Origin: Trochalopteron elliotii
Taxonomy: Eukaryota > Chordata > Aves > Passeriformes > Leiothrichidae
Length of the DNA: 64,000 nucleotides
Direction: 5' to 3'
Assembly (NCBI GenBank): GCA_024734555.1
Contig: JANPWX010000038.1
Location: 3,482,758 to 3,546,757, forward strand
In this document: one piece after another, positions 1-13,100 of the stretch
How positions within the stretch are numbered: the stretch's first letter is position 1
Layout: each line of letters opens with the position of its first letter
The notes under the pieces: generated by a model
Database searches by the model: none
Seen by the model: the letters and a program-made list of their open reading frames with translations, nothing else
What the model was told of the DNA's origin: nothing
Program-made: the position numbers and the translations under genes

Positions 1-3000
1 CTTTGCAGGAGATTAAAAATAAAAAAGGGAGGGTTGGGGGCTGTTTGAAAAAGATGTGCTTTAACTTCTAAAGAGTGCAGCAGTCTTTTATGTTTTCCAG
101 AGGGCTCAAATGCACTGGCATTTTATTGATCAATGTATTTTTCCTTGTTACTTTATTTTTTCACATTGAGCATAATCATTTGGGGTTTCTGTTTCAGTTC
201 TGTTTCCTTGCTGTGCAGTGTGAACTCTTGGCAGGAGAATCTGAGGAAGAAGGCCTTTCAAGGAGACCTTGCTCTGACATAATAGTGTGGCCTGGGGACA
301 GTGCACTTTGTCATGATACTATTGTATAGATGAACATAGCAAAGAGTCAAAATTTTACTAGCTCTCTCTTGAAAAGTAGGGATGTTTACTTCAGGAGCCA
401 GGCCAGGTAGCATCTGAATGAGCTGTGCCCTTTCTGCTCATAGAATCCTGTATTGATACGCTGCCAGCATCGTGTCCCAAAAGACTTCAGGCAGCAGAGG
501 AGGCTCCTTCTCCTCTTTAAGTTGGGTATATATTTCTCCTCATATGCATGGTGCCCAGTGAACTGGCAATATTCATCTTACCTTTTGCCTTGGTGAATTA
601 TCACAATGTTGAAATGTGAATGCAGTATACCTTTCTGAAGCTACAATTTTTGGTCTACGGACAAAACCCAAGCTGACCTGATAATCAGAGTTTAAATCTC
701 TCTTAATAGGGATGTTGTAGAGTGACAGAACAGAGCGGGAAGCTCCTCCTCTAGCAGACAGTGAAATGCATCAACCACTGGAGCTCAGTTTGAGTGCAAT
801 TGCCTCCGGTAAAGCCACAGGCAAAGCTTAGCGAGGGGATTCTCCTGTCTGTGACTGGAACGCTGTCTGCCTGTGCTGCTCTCACTTTTAGGCTGGATCA
901 CAGCAACTTTTGCATTTTAGAAGGTTTGGTCAGTACAGAATGTGATTGCTGGCTCTCTCAATAATGTGTCATGTTGGAAGCACGGGCTGGAGAACCTGGA
1001 AGCCATGGGAAATGCATGTTTTTCCTTATTTAAAGAAATTAACATTATAAAATGTTCGGTATTAACTTTGTAACAGAAACAGGAGAGAATTGTACAAGAT
1101 AGAATTAAATATGGGAATGCTTAAGCACACAGAAACAATGGGACAGCTTATTAAGGCGGGGGAAACTCAAAAAACATAAAAATGAGATTCTTCTTGATGA
1201 AAATCTTATAGACAAGCAACTTGTTTTGGTTTATGATTCCTTGGAAAGACAGTACTCTGCACAGCTGTTAGCCACGTAAGAAAGAAATACATATGTGCAT
1301 ATCCAAGTGTGAATATTCACTTACTAATCCAGTTTCCCCAAATACTTGGAATGAAGCTTTCAGCAGTGCTCGTTAGATTAAAAAAAAAAAAATCCCCTTG
1401 AGAAACTATGTTCCAAAACCTCAATTCTTATTAGGAAATGAAGCAACTTTCTTGTGGCATAAAAATAATGATGCTTTGGGTAAAAGCTTTCAAACATATG
1501 GCCCACAGAAATAGCAGGTTTCAGAAAGATTTATCCTAAACAGTACATAAACAAATTATCTTTGCACGTGCAAGCTGCACATTGGATAAAACATGTTCTT
1601 GCAAAGTGCCGTTCCTTAGAAAAATGTCTTCAGTCTCCATCTTCAGGTAAGACCCTGCAAAACTACATTAGAAAATATATCAAATGGTACAAACATGTGG
1701 GAAAGAAGACAATGGCCCTCACTGCTTCTGCTAGTGGCACAAGAGCCGGATACAGACTGCTTGATTACAGGGTTTGTGGGGTCTCTTTAGTTGCTAGGCT
1801 GAGTTATGGAGGTGAAAAAGTATGGTTTGTGCATTCTGCCAACCACATAAGCAGTTTTCAAGTCACCACTTTGAGTATACTTAGTGTCTTTTCCATTATA
1901 CATTGAACAAAAATAGACATCTATTGCACAGACATACATTATCTTGTTTTGTCTTCCTTTGAGATACCTAAGAAAGGGAAGAGACATGATCTAATTCAAG
2001 ACAGTGAATAAATGAGTAAAATATAGTTACCTGATGAGGCCAATGGTATCTTTTTGTAAAGACTTTAAGTAGCCAGCCTTTGTGTCACTGCACAATCTTT
2101 ATGGTTGCAGAAGCTTAGCAGTAAGCTTAGAGAGCTTTGCCTGTTTTGCTGCTTTTCTCATCAGTGCCTTAATGCCTGCTGATTAAGGGCTCATAAATCT
2201 TTGCAATATTAGCAGAGGAGTCCATTTCCATAGCAAATGGCAACATTTCCCTGCCTCCTTCTAGCTGTTATCACACACGTGTGGCATATACTTGTAGGTA
2301 TCATTGTCACGCTCATGCCATATATTCTGAACAATGAATGCTCTCTTCCTGGAAACCTGAACCTCTTAACCACTGCTAGAGAGTAGCCTTTACTCTTGAG
2401 GTCACCTAACTTGGCAAGTCAGTGAGTTAATGGGTCTGAAAAGATTATCCTAGACCAAAACTGATGTAAACATTCTCCTTTCAATGTAGAACGTATGAGC
2501 TTGCATGCCTTTCATCTTTCACTGCACATTCCAGATGTTTCTTCTTTCCTCTCATCATATATACATGATGGGATAGATAATGTACTGAGTTGAGATTTAT
2601 GTCTAAGGCATGATGTGTTTGTACTCTACTTCATTACACCTTCTTTTTCCCTTTTATTTGGAAAAAGGAGAAGTACCTTAAAAGCCTTTATTTTTAAATT
2701 CAGGTTTGATTTGTTTATTCAGTGCTTTCCAAAAGCAGTCTGGTTGGACTTCCTTATCCCCTCTATTTCCTCTGCTGTTACCCTGCAATATATCTCTTTT
2801 CAGTTTAGGGTGACTCTATGACTTGGTTGCTTTGAAAAAGTTCCATAAGACAGATCTCAAAATTTGCTGTAGAAAGGTTCATGTTAAAAAATAAATAATT
2901 AAATATCTAACTAAACAAATAAATAAATATATATATATCACCAACATAATACCAGATTTTTAGCTTGATTTTTGATATTTTGACAATCTAATGCTAATTT

Positions 3001-5468
3001 CTAATTTTTCCCCAGGTGATGCACTAATGTATTCACTATTTAAGATTATGGAGAAACTAAAGTTACAGTGGATGTTTCAGTTTTTATCATTCACTGAATG
3101 TCAGCACCCCTTAGTTGCTAAATGCTATTTAAAATCTTACTTTGTTTTTTGGGTTCAACCTGAAAGACTCTGAAACTGAATTACTGTTAAATTCTCTGCT
3201 ATATGGACTTTTTTTTTTGGTCATCCAGATGTCATTTATTTTTCCCAAACAGGCATTGTAGGTCTGTTAATAAAAGTCAGAATCTGCAGACCACAGTTAT
3301 GCCTACTTTTTCCTGTTTTGCCAATGTTCTTTATTTCAGTGTGTGTCAATCCCGAATAGATTCCTTTTTCCTCAGTTCAAGGAGGATGCAAACATACTTG
3401 ATGCAAAATCAAAAGATATGCTCAAGTGTCAAGAGAAGGCATTTAAAGAAAAAGGAAATATTTTTGAACCAGGATAACATTATCATCTGGAAAAATTGTG
3501 ATTATTTCATTCAATATTTAGATTTGTTTTATATATTGTTTCTCTTAAATTAAACACCTTGTTACCATGACACATAACCTTAGTTTACCTGAACCCTTAA
3601 TGTACTTTACGTTAAGCTTAGCTGGGAGATTCAGTGGATACGTTTCCTCTCTTGAGTTTCAGGAGAAACAGAATTCAAAATTCTTAAGAAGAAATGATTC
3701 AGGTATCTTTGAGTTAAAAACACCATATAACGAAGTGATACATGGGAGGGAGCACTCACCTGGTGGTGAAAATGCATGGAGGAAATTCGTTGTCATGAAA
3801 TTGTGTGCTTGTATCTGTAGTGCCTTGGTCTGACATGTGAGTTTGTAAACTTCTTAGCTTTTCAGAAACCACTATTAAGATTTTTATCTAGCTACTGAAA
3901 AAAAATAGCACTCTTAAAAGATAAAACATTGAGACTAAGAAATAAAAAGAATTTTTAGCTCAAGGGTGCATATGCAGAGGTTTTATCTTATGTATTTTGG
4001 GCTTTTACAATATACTTTCACCAGAATGTGGGGTATGATTGCATGCTTCCACTCTGTATACTTTTAAACTTCATTTAAAGGATAAATCACCTTTATCATG
4101 TGATTAATTTGTGTTTCTGTACGTGACTATAATATTTTTCAAATTGTTTTAACAAATTTGACCAGCTAAAACATAAAATGGATTTTTTTTTTTCTCATAA
4201 TTTCTAAACTTCTCACAAACTGCTAGATCACCCTCCAATTATTAATACCTCGTTTGGTCAGATGGGAGGAATTATGTAAATTATCTCTGGTGAGAGAAGG
4301 AAATTCATAATAAATAAATAAACTATCTGGCTGAAAGAAACTTGCAGTAAGTGAAATGGCTCACTAAAAGGGGCTTGATTATTTGATTTCCCTTGGCAGT
4401 TTGCTAAGTGTTTGCCATGAAGTCAAAAATCACTCTCAACAAATTTACTGTATGGGTCTCGGACTCTTGGGGCCACATAACTGGAACGCTGGAATTTATG
4501 TCTGTTACACTGTTGTGTATAAAATCATAAATTAAGATTATTTGAAAGAAAGGAGTCAGCAACTGGAATTGTCTGCGGAGTAAATCTCTGCCATTAAAAT
4601 CTTTAATTGGTCTTGTGCCTAATTTGCATGGCTAAATCATTAAGGGCTGTTTAATCCAGTTCTTAGTAGCTTCTTGTTTGTCTGCATGTGCCTTCTGTAA
4701 GAGTAGACAAGCTTTAGATGTGGTGCTCTATAGTCCCTTGGCATAGCAGCTATTCATATAAAGCCCAGGAAAAACCCCTCCTCTTCCTGGTGTCACTTCC
4801 ACCTGTGACATGGGGTCATTCTGCTGCCCTAAGGAAAGAAATAATGGTGAAAAAACAGTGAGCCACTTTAGCAAGTATAAACTCCTGTGAAATTTTCTCT
4901 TCTATTTGTTGTTTCCATCACAGTGTGGGCATATTGTCTACTAGTGCTCTTATTTTTAACACTTTAATCTCCCATTCTAAATTAAGGTAATAAATATAAT
5001 ATTACATTGCAATAAAGCCAGTTTTAAAGTTCTGCTGTGCACACCTAAAATACTGAAACTGGAGTTATGCTAAAGAATAGAGATTGTGTTTTCTTGTTGA
5101 TCCTGACACTTTAGGGCGTTAAGGTTATTTGTTTGTGTGATATGATGAGATTTAGTATTGTGGAAAATATCTGCAAGCCTTCAAGAAAAAAAAATGAAAA
5201 GTCTTATTTTGCAGGTTTTAATTTTCTGTAGTTGACTGAAAGGTTAAAACTTGTTTTTTCTTGCTTTACACTGATGTATCTCATTCTGATTTTAAAACTC
5301 AAAATTCTGCTTTTGGTCCTCTGTATAACAACTGTCATATCAACTTGCTTACAACACATGAAACATAAAATCAGTGTTGGAGGCATGCATTTGTTTTTAC
5401 ATTATGATATAATCTGTTTCTTTGTCTTCCAAAAATCTAATTCAGCTTTTTCCTTTCTCCTGTGACAG
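1..5468 (+). other. FHOD-family gene, intron upstream of first visible exon
   Basis: No coding exon, RNA gene or clear transposon was recognised here. The tract is AT-rich with short open frames only, none showing a recognisable protein. Simple sequence includes a poly(A) run near 1380 and an (A/T)-rich (AAAT)n then (AT)n run at about 2885-2938. The interval ends in a pyrimidine tract and a TGTGACAG acceptor directly before 5469. A stretch at about 4585-4650 is rich in TAAT-type motifs and reads like conserved non-coding DNA, but this is only an impression. Confidence 0.7.
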
Positions 5469-5574
5469 GATGACAAGGACTTGGTTCATGAGTTTGTTGT
5501 TGCTGAAGGTCTGACTTGCTTAATCAAAGTGGGAGCAGAAGCCGACCAGAATTATCAGAACTACATCCTGAGAG
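5469..5574 (+). CDS. FHOD3: FHOD3-like formin, internal exon (FH3 domain)
   Basis: A 106-bp internal exon. The acceptor is a pyrimidine tract ending in TGTGACAG and the donor is AGAG|GTAAAG. It opens in phase 0 and ends in phase 1, encoding 35 residues from [11 protein letters not shown] through QNYQNYILR plus one base of the next codon. I recognise this as the armadillo-repeat FH3 (GBD-FH3) region of FHOD formins, which act in autoinhibition and targeting of these actin-nucleating proteins. FHOD3 is the sarcomeric actin-assembly formin of heart and skeletal muscle. FHOD3 is preferred over FHOD1 because FHOD3 has very large introns, as here, but the two paralogues are similar in this region and the choice comes from remembered family sequence. 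The next exon in the same phase lies 34.9 kb downstream. Confidence 0.85.
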
Positions 5575-6647
5575 GTAAAGGAAATGCATCCAAAAGTTGT
5601 TTTTATTGCTTGGAAGCTCTCGCAGGTCTGCATCAACTTGCTGTGTAAAGTGTCTTTGAACTTGCTTCTAAGTTTGGTCCTGATTCTTTCATGTTATGCA
5701 AGAAAATTAAGGGAAGATTAATACTCACCACTGAGCTGAATGAATTGGGATATTTGGAATCTTGATAGCCTCTTCGTTGTTCACCTTTTCTTGTAGATTA
5801 CAGTGCACATCTCTAATTCCAGGGAAGAAAAGGCATTCTAAAGCCTTTACTGGATAACTGTGTCAGGGGGCACAGAACAAATTAACTTTCTTAGAGTATG
5901 GTCATCTTTTACAAAGGAGCTGCTGCGAGCAGGTTGGATGCAGCAGGAGGAGTTTTGTGAGCTGTGTTTCTCTCCTTTCTTGCAGTGATGGGTGTGTGTT
6001 TACCTCCCAGGCAGCATGGAAGGTTTTCTCCATGCTGCTTAGACAATTGAAAAGTACCAGGGAAACAGAGAGAGGCAGCACCCAGCCTGCTCCATCACCC
6101 TGTTGGGAGATGTATTTTCTTGTCTCCTCTTTCCATTGTGGTGCAGCAGAATGCAGCATCCTCCGTATCTCTGGATATCATGCAGTATCTATGGAATAAA
6201 CTGGGAGAAAGTCATACTTTAAGGGGTCAGTTGACTCAAAAGAATTTTTAGTGATCTGACATTTTGGAGTTAAACAGGTAATGAGAGGTTTACATTCTAT
6301 TCTTTGCACTTAAAAGATAACTGGCAAAAACAGGGTTTGGAGTGGGATTTGGAAAAGGTGATTAAAAAGCTGATTACTTCTGTTGTGGCCCAAATGGATG
6401 CACGTGGTTTTTCATCTAAAAGGAAACCTAAGCTGTAAATTTGGAGACTTTGTTCAGTATTTTGAGGGGGAAACAGTCACTTCAAGGATCTTTGGTGCTG
6501 GATGATCTCATAGTAAATGGAGGCTTATGAATGCATAGTTGTGGTAGATTGCTCATTTGAGTTTTCTTAGACTGACGTATATAGCTGTATTTAGAAAATA
6601 TCACTCTGAGGTATTTAACTGCTAAAACTCAAACTACACATTGAGGA

Positions 6648-6713
6648 GCAAAAAACAAAACAAAAAACAAACAAAAACCCCAAAACAAAACAAAACAAAA
6701 AACCCCAAAAACG
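6648..6713. repeat. A-rich simple repeat (AAAAC-type)
   Basis: About 65 bp of AAAAC, AAAAAC and AAAACCCC units with almost no T on the plus strand. It could be the decayed tail of an old retroelement, but no element is recognisable beside it. Confidence 0.8.
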
Positions 6714-7774
6714 AAAATATATAAAACGATTTTGTAAGAACCAAAAATGCTGAATTATGGAAAGCAAGGATTCAAATAATAAGTGGGGCTTCATGCGAAG
6801 TTGTTGAAGATAAGACCAGGTTTGGAGGTGTAAAAGAAACAAACCAGTACTACAGGAATTATGTCCTATGGCAGCAGCTGTGCAGTCACATAAAAGTACT
6901 TGAATAGAAGACAAGGACACAGAAACATGTCCAGTTAGAAGTTTCTCGGAGAAAGCTGGCCATAGATGCTCTCAGAAAATTCAGACTGGAAGCAAAATAA
7001 AAGTGCTGTATGGGAGAGTCCAGCCTTCAGTCTAGGAGCCTTCCCATTATCCCTCCCTTGCCATATCCTAATGCATCCAGCATTCAAAGAGATATAATGG
7101 TCTCTTTCTTGTGGCTTTCAAGAGCTTTGTTTCTATGATCTAAAATTAGAAATTTACACGTGAATTCAATGAATGATAAAACAGAGCCTTAGTGTCAATG
7201 TTCATGGCATCATATAAATTCAACTCCAAACTCATCTTGTTGCATTGTTCTTAACTAGTGATTACAGCTTGTTCAAAATAAATATAACAAAATCACATTA
7301 ATAATAACAAAAATTAACTATGTAGCCATATACCATAAATGTAAAAACATGATTTTAGGAAGATGTTTCTAGGGATTGGTAACTTCTGAAATCAGGTCTT
7401 TTTTTTCCCTACATTGCTGCTGTGTGAAGCTGAAGTTTCTCTCTGGGTAGTGCGTCCTAGCATCCTTGACAATAATACAATTTTTTTGTGTGATGTGGGC
7501 TTCATTTCAGTTTTGGTCTTGATTGTCTTTCCGGAATTTCAAAGCTTGTTACAACTCCAAAATTATGTCAGGTGGCTTGCAGTTCCAGGAGCCAGCATGT
7601 ACTTTCTGAATAGGTCTGAGTGTGCAATGAGATAAAGATAGATTTAGAAGTACAGTATAGCCAAACAATCTTATCTGAATACATTGAGGAGGGTGCTGAA
7701 AAGAAGCATTAAATACATCATGTAGGAGAGTTTCTGGTGTATTATTTTTGGAAGATCATAGTGATTGGTTAGTG

Positions 7775-7790
7775 TTTTTTTTTTTTTTTT
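7775..7790. repeat. Poly(T) run of 16
   Basis: Uninterrupted T16 directly followed by AATGTCAG. No recognisable retroelement body is attached on either side. Confidence 0.8.
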
Positions 7791-9929
7791 AATGTCAGTT
7801 GTGTGTACCATTGCAGTGCTGCATTTTATTAAACCCAGAGTACTGGTAAATAGATGAATAAATTTTACTGAGGGTACATCACAGTTAGCAAGGAGGTGAT
7901 CCCACTAAGCTCTAAGCTTAGTGTTAGATTGTGGAGATTTGAGAAATAAAAAGTAGTCTTTATTTAGAGATTTTGTGCCTTCCTGCTGTGGTGTCCTTGT
8001 TCTGCAGATCCTTTTGGAGTGGAATTTATTCTCCTTATTTTCAGTGAATTTAACCTAAATCATAAATAGATGGGATTTCTCCTAAGTTCTGGCACTTCTC
8101 CAGCACCTTTGGTGTGATTCCCTCTTTTCCTCTGGCAATTCTAACTCAGCGTGCAGGGTTTGTGACAGTAAGTGGCAGCCTTAGGCATGGCATTGCCTCC
8201 CTCACTTTGGGGACTCACCTACATGAGACTGTCATTTTCACTGTCATTTTCCCAGTGTTTCATATCAACTTGTTTGCCTTCACTCATCAAGAAATAACTT
8301 TGTACCTTGGAGGGAAAATAGACTGGAAATACATTTATGCTTAAGGGCTGTAGGTGCTTCAGTGAGTTCCAGGTACAAGTTACTTCTTGAGGTTATTATT
8401 TTCCTTTTTCCAAAAGTCTGCATTGTTTCACTGTAATGTTTCTGCTTGTGAATTTCTGCTTGGGAGTTTTGACTTGGTTCAAGTAAGACTGAGCTGCCAA
8501 AAAATGATTAAATATGAATCATGAAAATTTTAGTTACTTCAATAGGAAAGTGAAGAGAAGGTAAGTGTGGCTTTTACATACAATGCTGAGAAATCCAGAT
8601 AGTTTATTATTGAGTGCTAAGGAATGACTGTTTATTTCTGCTCAGGTCCTCTGAGCTAAGGCTGTTTGACTGTACTTTTCCCAAGGTGTTTCCTTTTGTC
8701 AGTATATAGTCTATTGAATGTAAGCCAACAGTAGCCAAGGCTTCTCTCAAGGGTTACTTTTTAAAAAGACTAGCTTGGAAAACAGCTTTTGATCCTCCAT
8801 ATTTAACAGTTCTTGAAACTAGATTTATTCTCCAATGTTCCTTTTAATTTTATGGACATCTAAAGAAACCATGTTTTGAGGGATTTTTCCCTCCCCATGG
8901 AAACAGGCCTGTTTTCCTTTTGTTATTTCTTGCCTCTTCCTTTTTTTCACAAGGATCCATAAGGATAAAGAACTTCACTGATAACACTGAAATTAAAATT
9001 TTCTGTCCCAGTTACAAGATTGTGGTATGGTGGATGTTACCTAAATATTCAAAACCAGATAGAAATGATAGATAAAGGTAATGAAAATATCTGTAACTGA
9101 TGAGGATTAATATAAATCTTACTGTAATTTTGAAGATTCTTTGGATATAATTTTGAGGTCGTCTGTTCATTGCACAGAATGAGAAAGCAACACATGAAAT
9201 GCCATGGTAGCCTTCATGTTTTCTGATAATTTAGCCAGTGCTGTTGGGAAGGTGAAGAAAAAAAAGCAGCTTGTGTAGACCAAAGTTTAATTCTTTTAAA
9301 GATATACTGAATAAGTAAGCTATGAGGGTTCAGGGATGACTTTACTGGCACTGTGATGTGAGTTCTGCCTGATGGGGTCCCTCAGATCAAATGAGAAGGT
9401 TGTCAGAAGGTCATCCAGCCTTGTTTGTAGAGTGTAATTGTGTACTTGGGTCCCTGTTAGGCTGCTTGTGGATTCAGAAGGGTATTTAGAGGTGTCCATA
9501 ATTAGATGAAAGCTAGATACTGTTCTTTCGGTCTGGAAGCGCAAGGCAAGTGTTCAGCTGGAGCAGGCAAAGGCCTTGACCTTGCTGCAAGGTCTGAGGA
9601 ACTAAGGCGGAGGAAAAAATAGGACAGCAGTCAGTGCTCATGCTAGACTATCCTTGAATCAAATTCAGCTTTTGGATGCAGCTCTCTGATTTAGTGAGAG
9701 CTGTGCGCTTATATGGGGAACAAGAATTTGAGTGTCAAGTCTGGATAAGAGATGGTTTCAATTTGGTTTGGCAGTTTTGAATTTTTAGTGTAGGGTTTTT
9801 TTAAAGAAGACATAAAGAAAAACAAGTGCTTGGAGGAGCCTAGGAGTTATGATTTGAGGTAATATTTGTGCTTTAAGTTAACCCCTCTCCCATAAAACCC
9901 CAAATCATTACTGTAATCTGAAATTAAAG

Positions 9930-10135
9930 AGAAGTAGAACCCTAGAAGCATTTAGTTTGAAGAAAGCCCTTTATATCGAGTTCAACCATTAACCTAACAC
10001 TGGCAAATGCACCATGAAACTGTGCCCCTAAGCACCACGTGTGCACATCCTTTAGGTATCTCCAAGGACAGTATAGTCAAAACTTCAATAATTTGTACTT
10101 AATTCAATAACCTGGGCAGAGCACTAGGTTGCAAT
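9930..10135 (-). mobile_element. CR1 LINE 3' fragment, minus orientation, degraded
   Basis: The plus strand shows landmarks of the reverse complement of an avian CR1 3' region: a GAGTTCAACCATTAACCTAA-like block, then a 'cctaagcacca' block, then 'aggtatctccaaggaca' and 'cctgggcagagcact'. Several substitutions and small indels suggest an old copy. Identification is by remembered CR1 consensus. Confidence 0.75.
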
Positions 10136-13100
10136 AGAATCGGTAGACCATTTTCCTGTCACAGACCTCTGCGCTTCTGATAAAGTGTTGAAGTCCTGTG
10201 TGTTTCTACAGACACTCTGCAAGCACAGAAGATAATGGTAATGGTCCTGGGTAAGGAATCAGAAGTACTCTGAGGGATGGTGGCATACCGTTTAAGAGGA
10301 TTAAAGGTTGATAAGTTCATGCACAAAGTCAACAGCATCTTCAGTCTGATAGAACAGCATCTTTATTATTAAGTCCTACAATTCTTTTCTTATAAACAGT
10401 AAATGTAGTTTGGTTTGGAATTGCATTTGTACAAGCATGCTTTTATCTTCATGCAGATAAAATGAGTATATAATAATGCACCTTTTTTTGTTTGTTTGCT
10501 TTTGGGTTTGTTCTTTTTTTGCCAGGTTTTGCAATACCTTTCAGGACTTTTAAATAATTTTATGAGAGACTTTTACCAGAAAAGTTCTATTTGAGTCCAA
10601 AAATGTAAATAAAAAAGAACAGAGTGTCTAAAACACTAAAATTACATGTGAAACATAACTCCAAGGCCCATTTTGGTCTTTGTTACATCCTTCAATTATG
10701 AGGGATCCATTAAAACAATTTCGTTCAAGCCTGATAGCTGCAATTTGCACAGATGTGAACTGCCAGTGATGGAGAAGTTCCCAAGAGGAGCAGTGACTTC
10801 CAAAGGTAGAGAACAATGAGAACTGAGGAGCCTGAAACTTTCCAATCCCCCACTGAGGCATAAGAATGGGGCAATATTTTGATCCCTCACCTGGGATAGC
10901 TGGTAAATGGGAGCCAACCTTTGCAAAAGGGTGGATGAAGCGAAAGAGTGAAGCTGTATCTGGGTAGTTACCCTTTTAGTAACCTCAGCTCCCTACTGCA
11001 GCAAGATGATTCTAAATCTGTATTTTGCATGTGCTTTTAATTATGCATTACAGTGTAGCTGACAACAATAAAAAATGAAAAGAAATTACCATAAGAGCTA
11101 TTTGGTTGTAAAGCAGAAAGTTACTTTGTTGTTGGAATTAGGAGATGCTGAGCTGTTTGACAGGGTGGTTGGACATGCACAGGAGCCACCAGCGTCAGTC
11201 AGAACTACAGATGAATGCCCAGGCAGGGGTCAGCTTTTCCAAACTAACAGGCTAAAACACTGCTCAAACACTGACATGTACCAAAGCCACCAACAGTTAT
11301 GCCTATTTATAAAGCCAGAGACATGCAGTCCCACCTGCATGCCAAGTTTGGAACCAAGGGCTGTACTGCGTATTCTGGGAAATCAGATTAAATTCCTGAA
11401 ATGATTCTGTGCTGGATGGTAAAAGACCATCTGGTTACTGTCTGTCACCAGGACACCGTGTGTGCCCAAAGATGTCAGGGAGCTAGAGGAAGTCGAAGGT
11501 GAGGGTGAGGTTTTGCAAGCAGGCAGTGGAAGCTGCTGCTGATAACCCTTTCATTCTGAAAGCCAGGCATGAAGTTATCAGCAAACTGGTGGCATTTCTG
11601 CATTGAGCCAACTGCTACTAAGAATGCTTGGGGTCTGTAAGTGTGCTCTCTGAAACAGGGGGATGATCTACTTCCAGGAATTAGCTGGCTGTTTTTATCA
11701 AAAAGACCCCTCATTATTTGCAAGGACATGAATGTTGCCAGTGCTCTTGAACTTTTCTTCCTCAGCCTGATAAATTATATGGCTTTGGGCTTTTGCATTA
11801 AAGGTTAGGCATTACAAAGCATTTAGCATAGAGAAGCACGTTCTTCTGCAGTAAATGTCTATATGGGAAGCAGGGGTTGTGTAAATAACAAAAAAATAGA
11901 AATAAAGTCTGTGAGAGGCTATTTCTATCCTAAATAGACATGTCTTTCTGGTTGGTACAGCAGCAGTATAACAGATGGTAGTAATGTAAGTTTAGTAGTG
12001 AAAAGGGAGCTAATACTGAATACTCTGTATCTTTCCAATATTCCTGTTTTAGTGTGAACTGGAGAACTGTTTGAAGTTTTCCAGCTGTAGAAAAGTATCC
12101 CAGCCCCAAGTAAAAAGGGATAGACAGCACTTGATTAGGCTAACCTGTGTATTTCTGTCTTCTCTCTTAACCTCCAGTGTGGAGGTATCAATATGCAACT
12201 GTGAAGTTCCTATATATATCTCTATATATTCAAGTTGCCTTCTTATATGCAGTACTTTAAAATGATGTAAACTTTATCACTCCATCTCAAAGTATCTGCA
12301 GTAACAGTCTGAACTTTAAAAAGAAATTGGGTGCCTGTAGCTTGATTACTTGGGAGTGTTGCTTCTGAGAGAGATTTGCTGGCACAGTCTCCCAGTAAAT
12401 TCAGTTCTTTGACCTTTCAGAAAGCTTATCAGAACTGGACATTTGTCCTGTGGGCATTTCAAGATTCATATCCTTCATTTTTATGCTGGACATCAGACCA
12501 CAGTTCCTGTGGAACCATACCAACAGTCAGCAACGCCACCTGGAACTTGTGTCCGCATAGTACAGGGCAGCTCCACATGGAGATACAACCTAGGTTTCTT
12601 ACCACCACTACAAAAAAAACCCACGAAATAAAACACACCAAACCAAGCCACAGCTGTGTAAGCAGGTTAGTAGCAGATTAGTGTAGCTGAGCTAAGAAGA
12701 CTTGTTAATGGGCTGCACTGCTGAGCTGAGGTACAGCCTGGCAGGGATGCAGCCCTGCCATCTCCCTTTGTGAGACTGACTACACTGCCAGTTTTCCATC
12801 AGTGAGCGTTATAGGTACCATTTCTTGCAGTTCAGATCAAAAGTAGCAGTCCCAGAAAAATCAGACCTATATTCCTGATGGAGCAGTACCCCCTTCTGTT
12901 ACATGTGCAGAAACCACAAGATGTGCCTCTTCTTGAAAAGCCATGAAATGCAAAAATACAAATGGATTTAGCATCCTGATTCATGAACCCTTTAGATTAG
13001 AAATAATGAGCTTACGATGCTCTTTGTATACCAGAAGAAAAGGGCACATTTTACTATCTCCATGATTAATAATATAAACACTAAACCTCCTTGTCTCAGT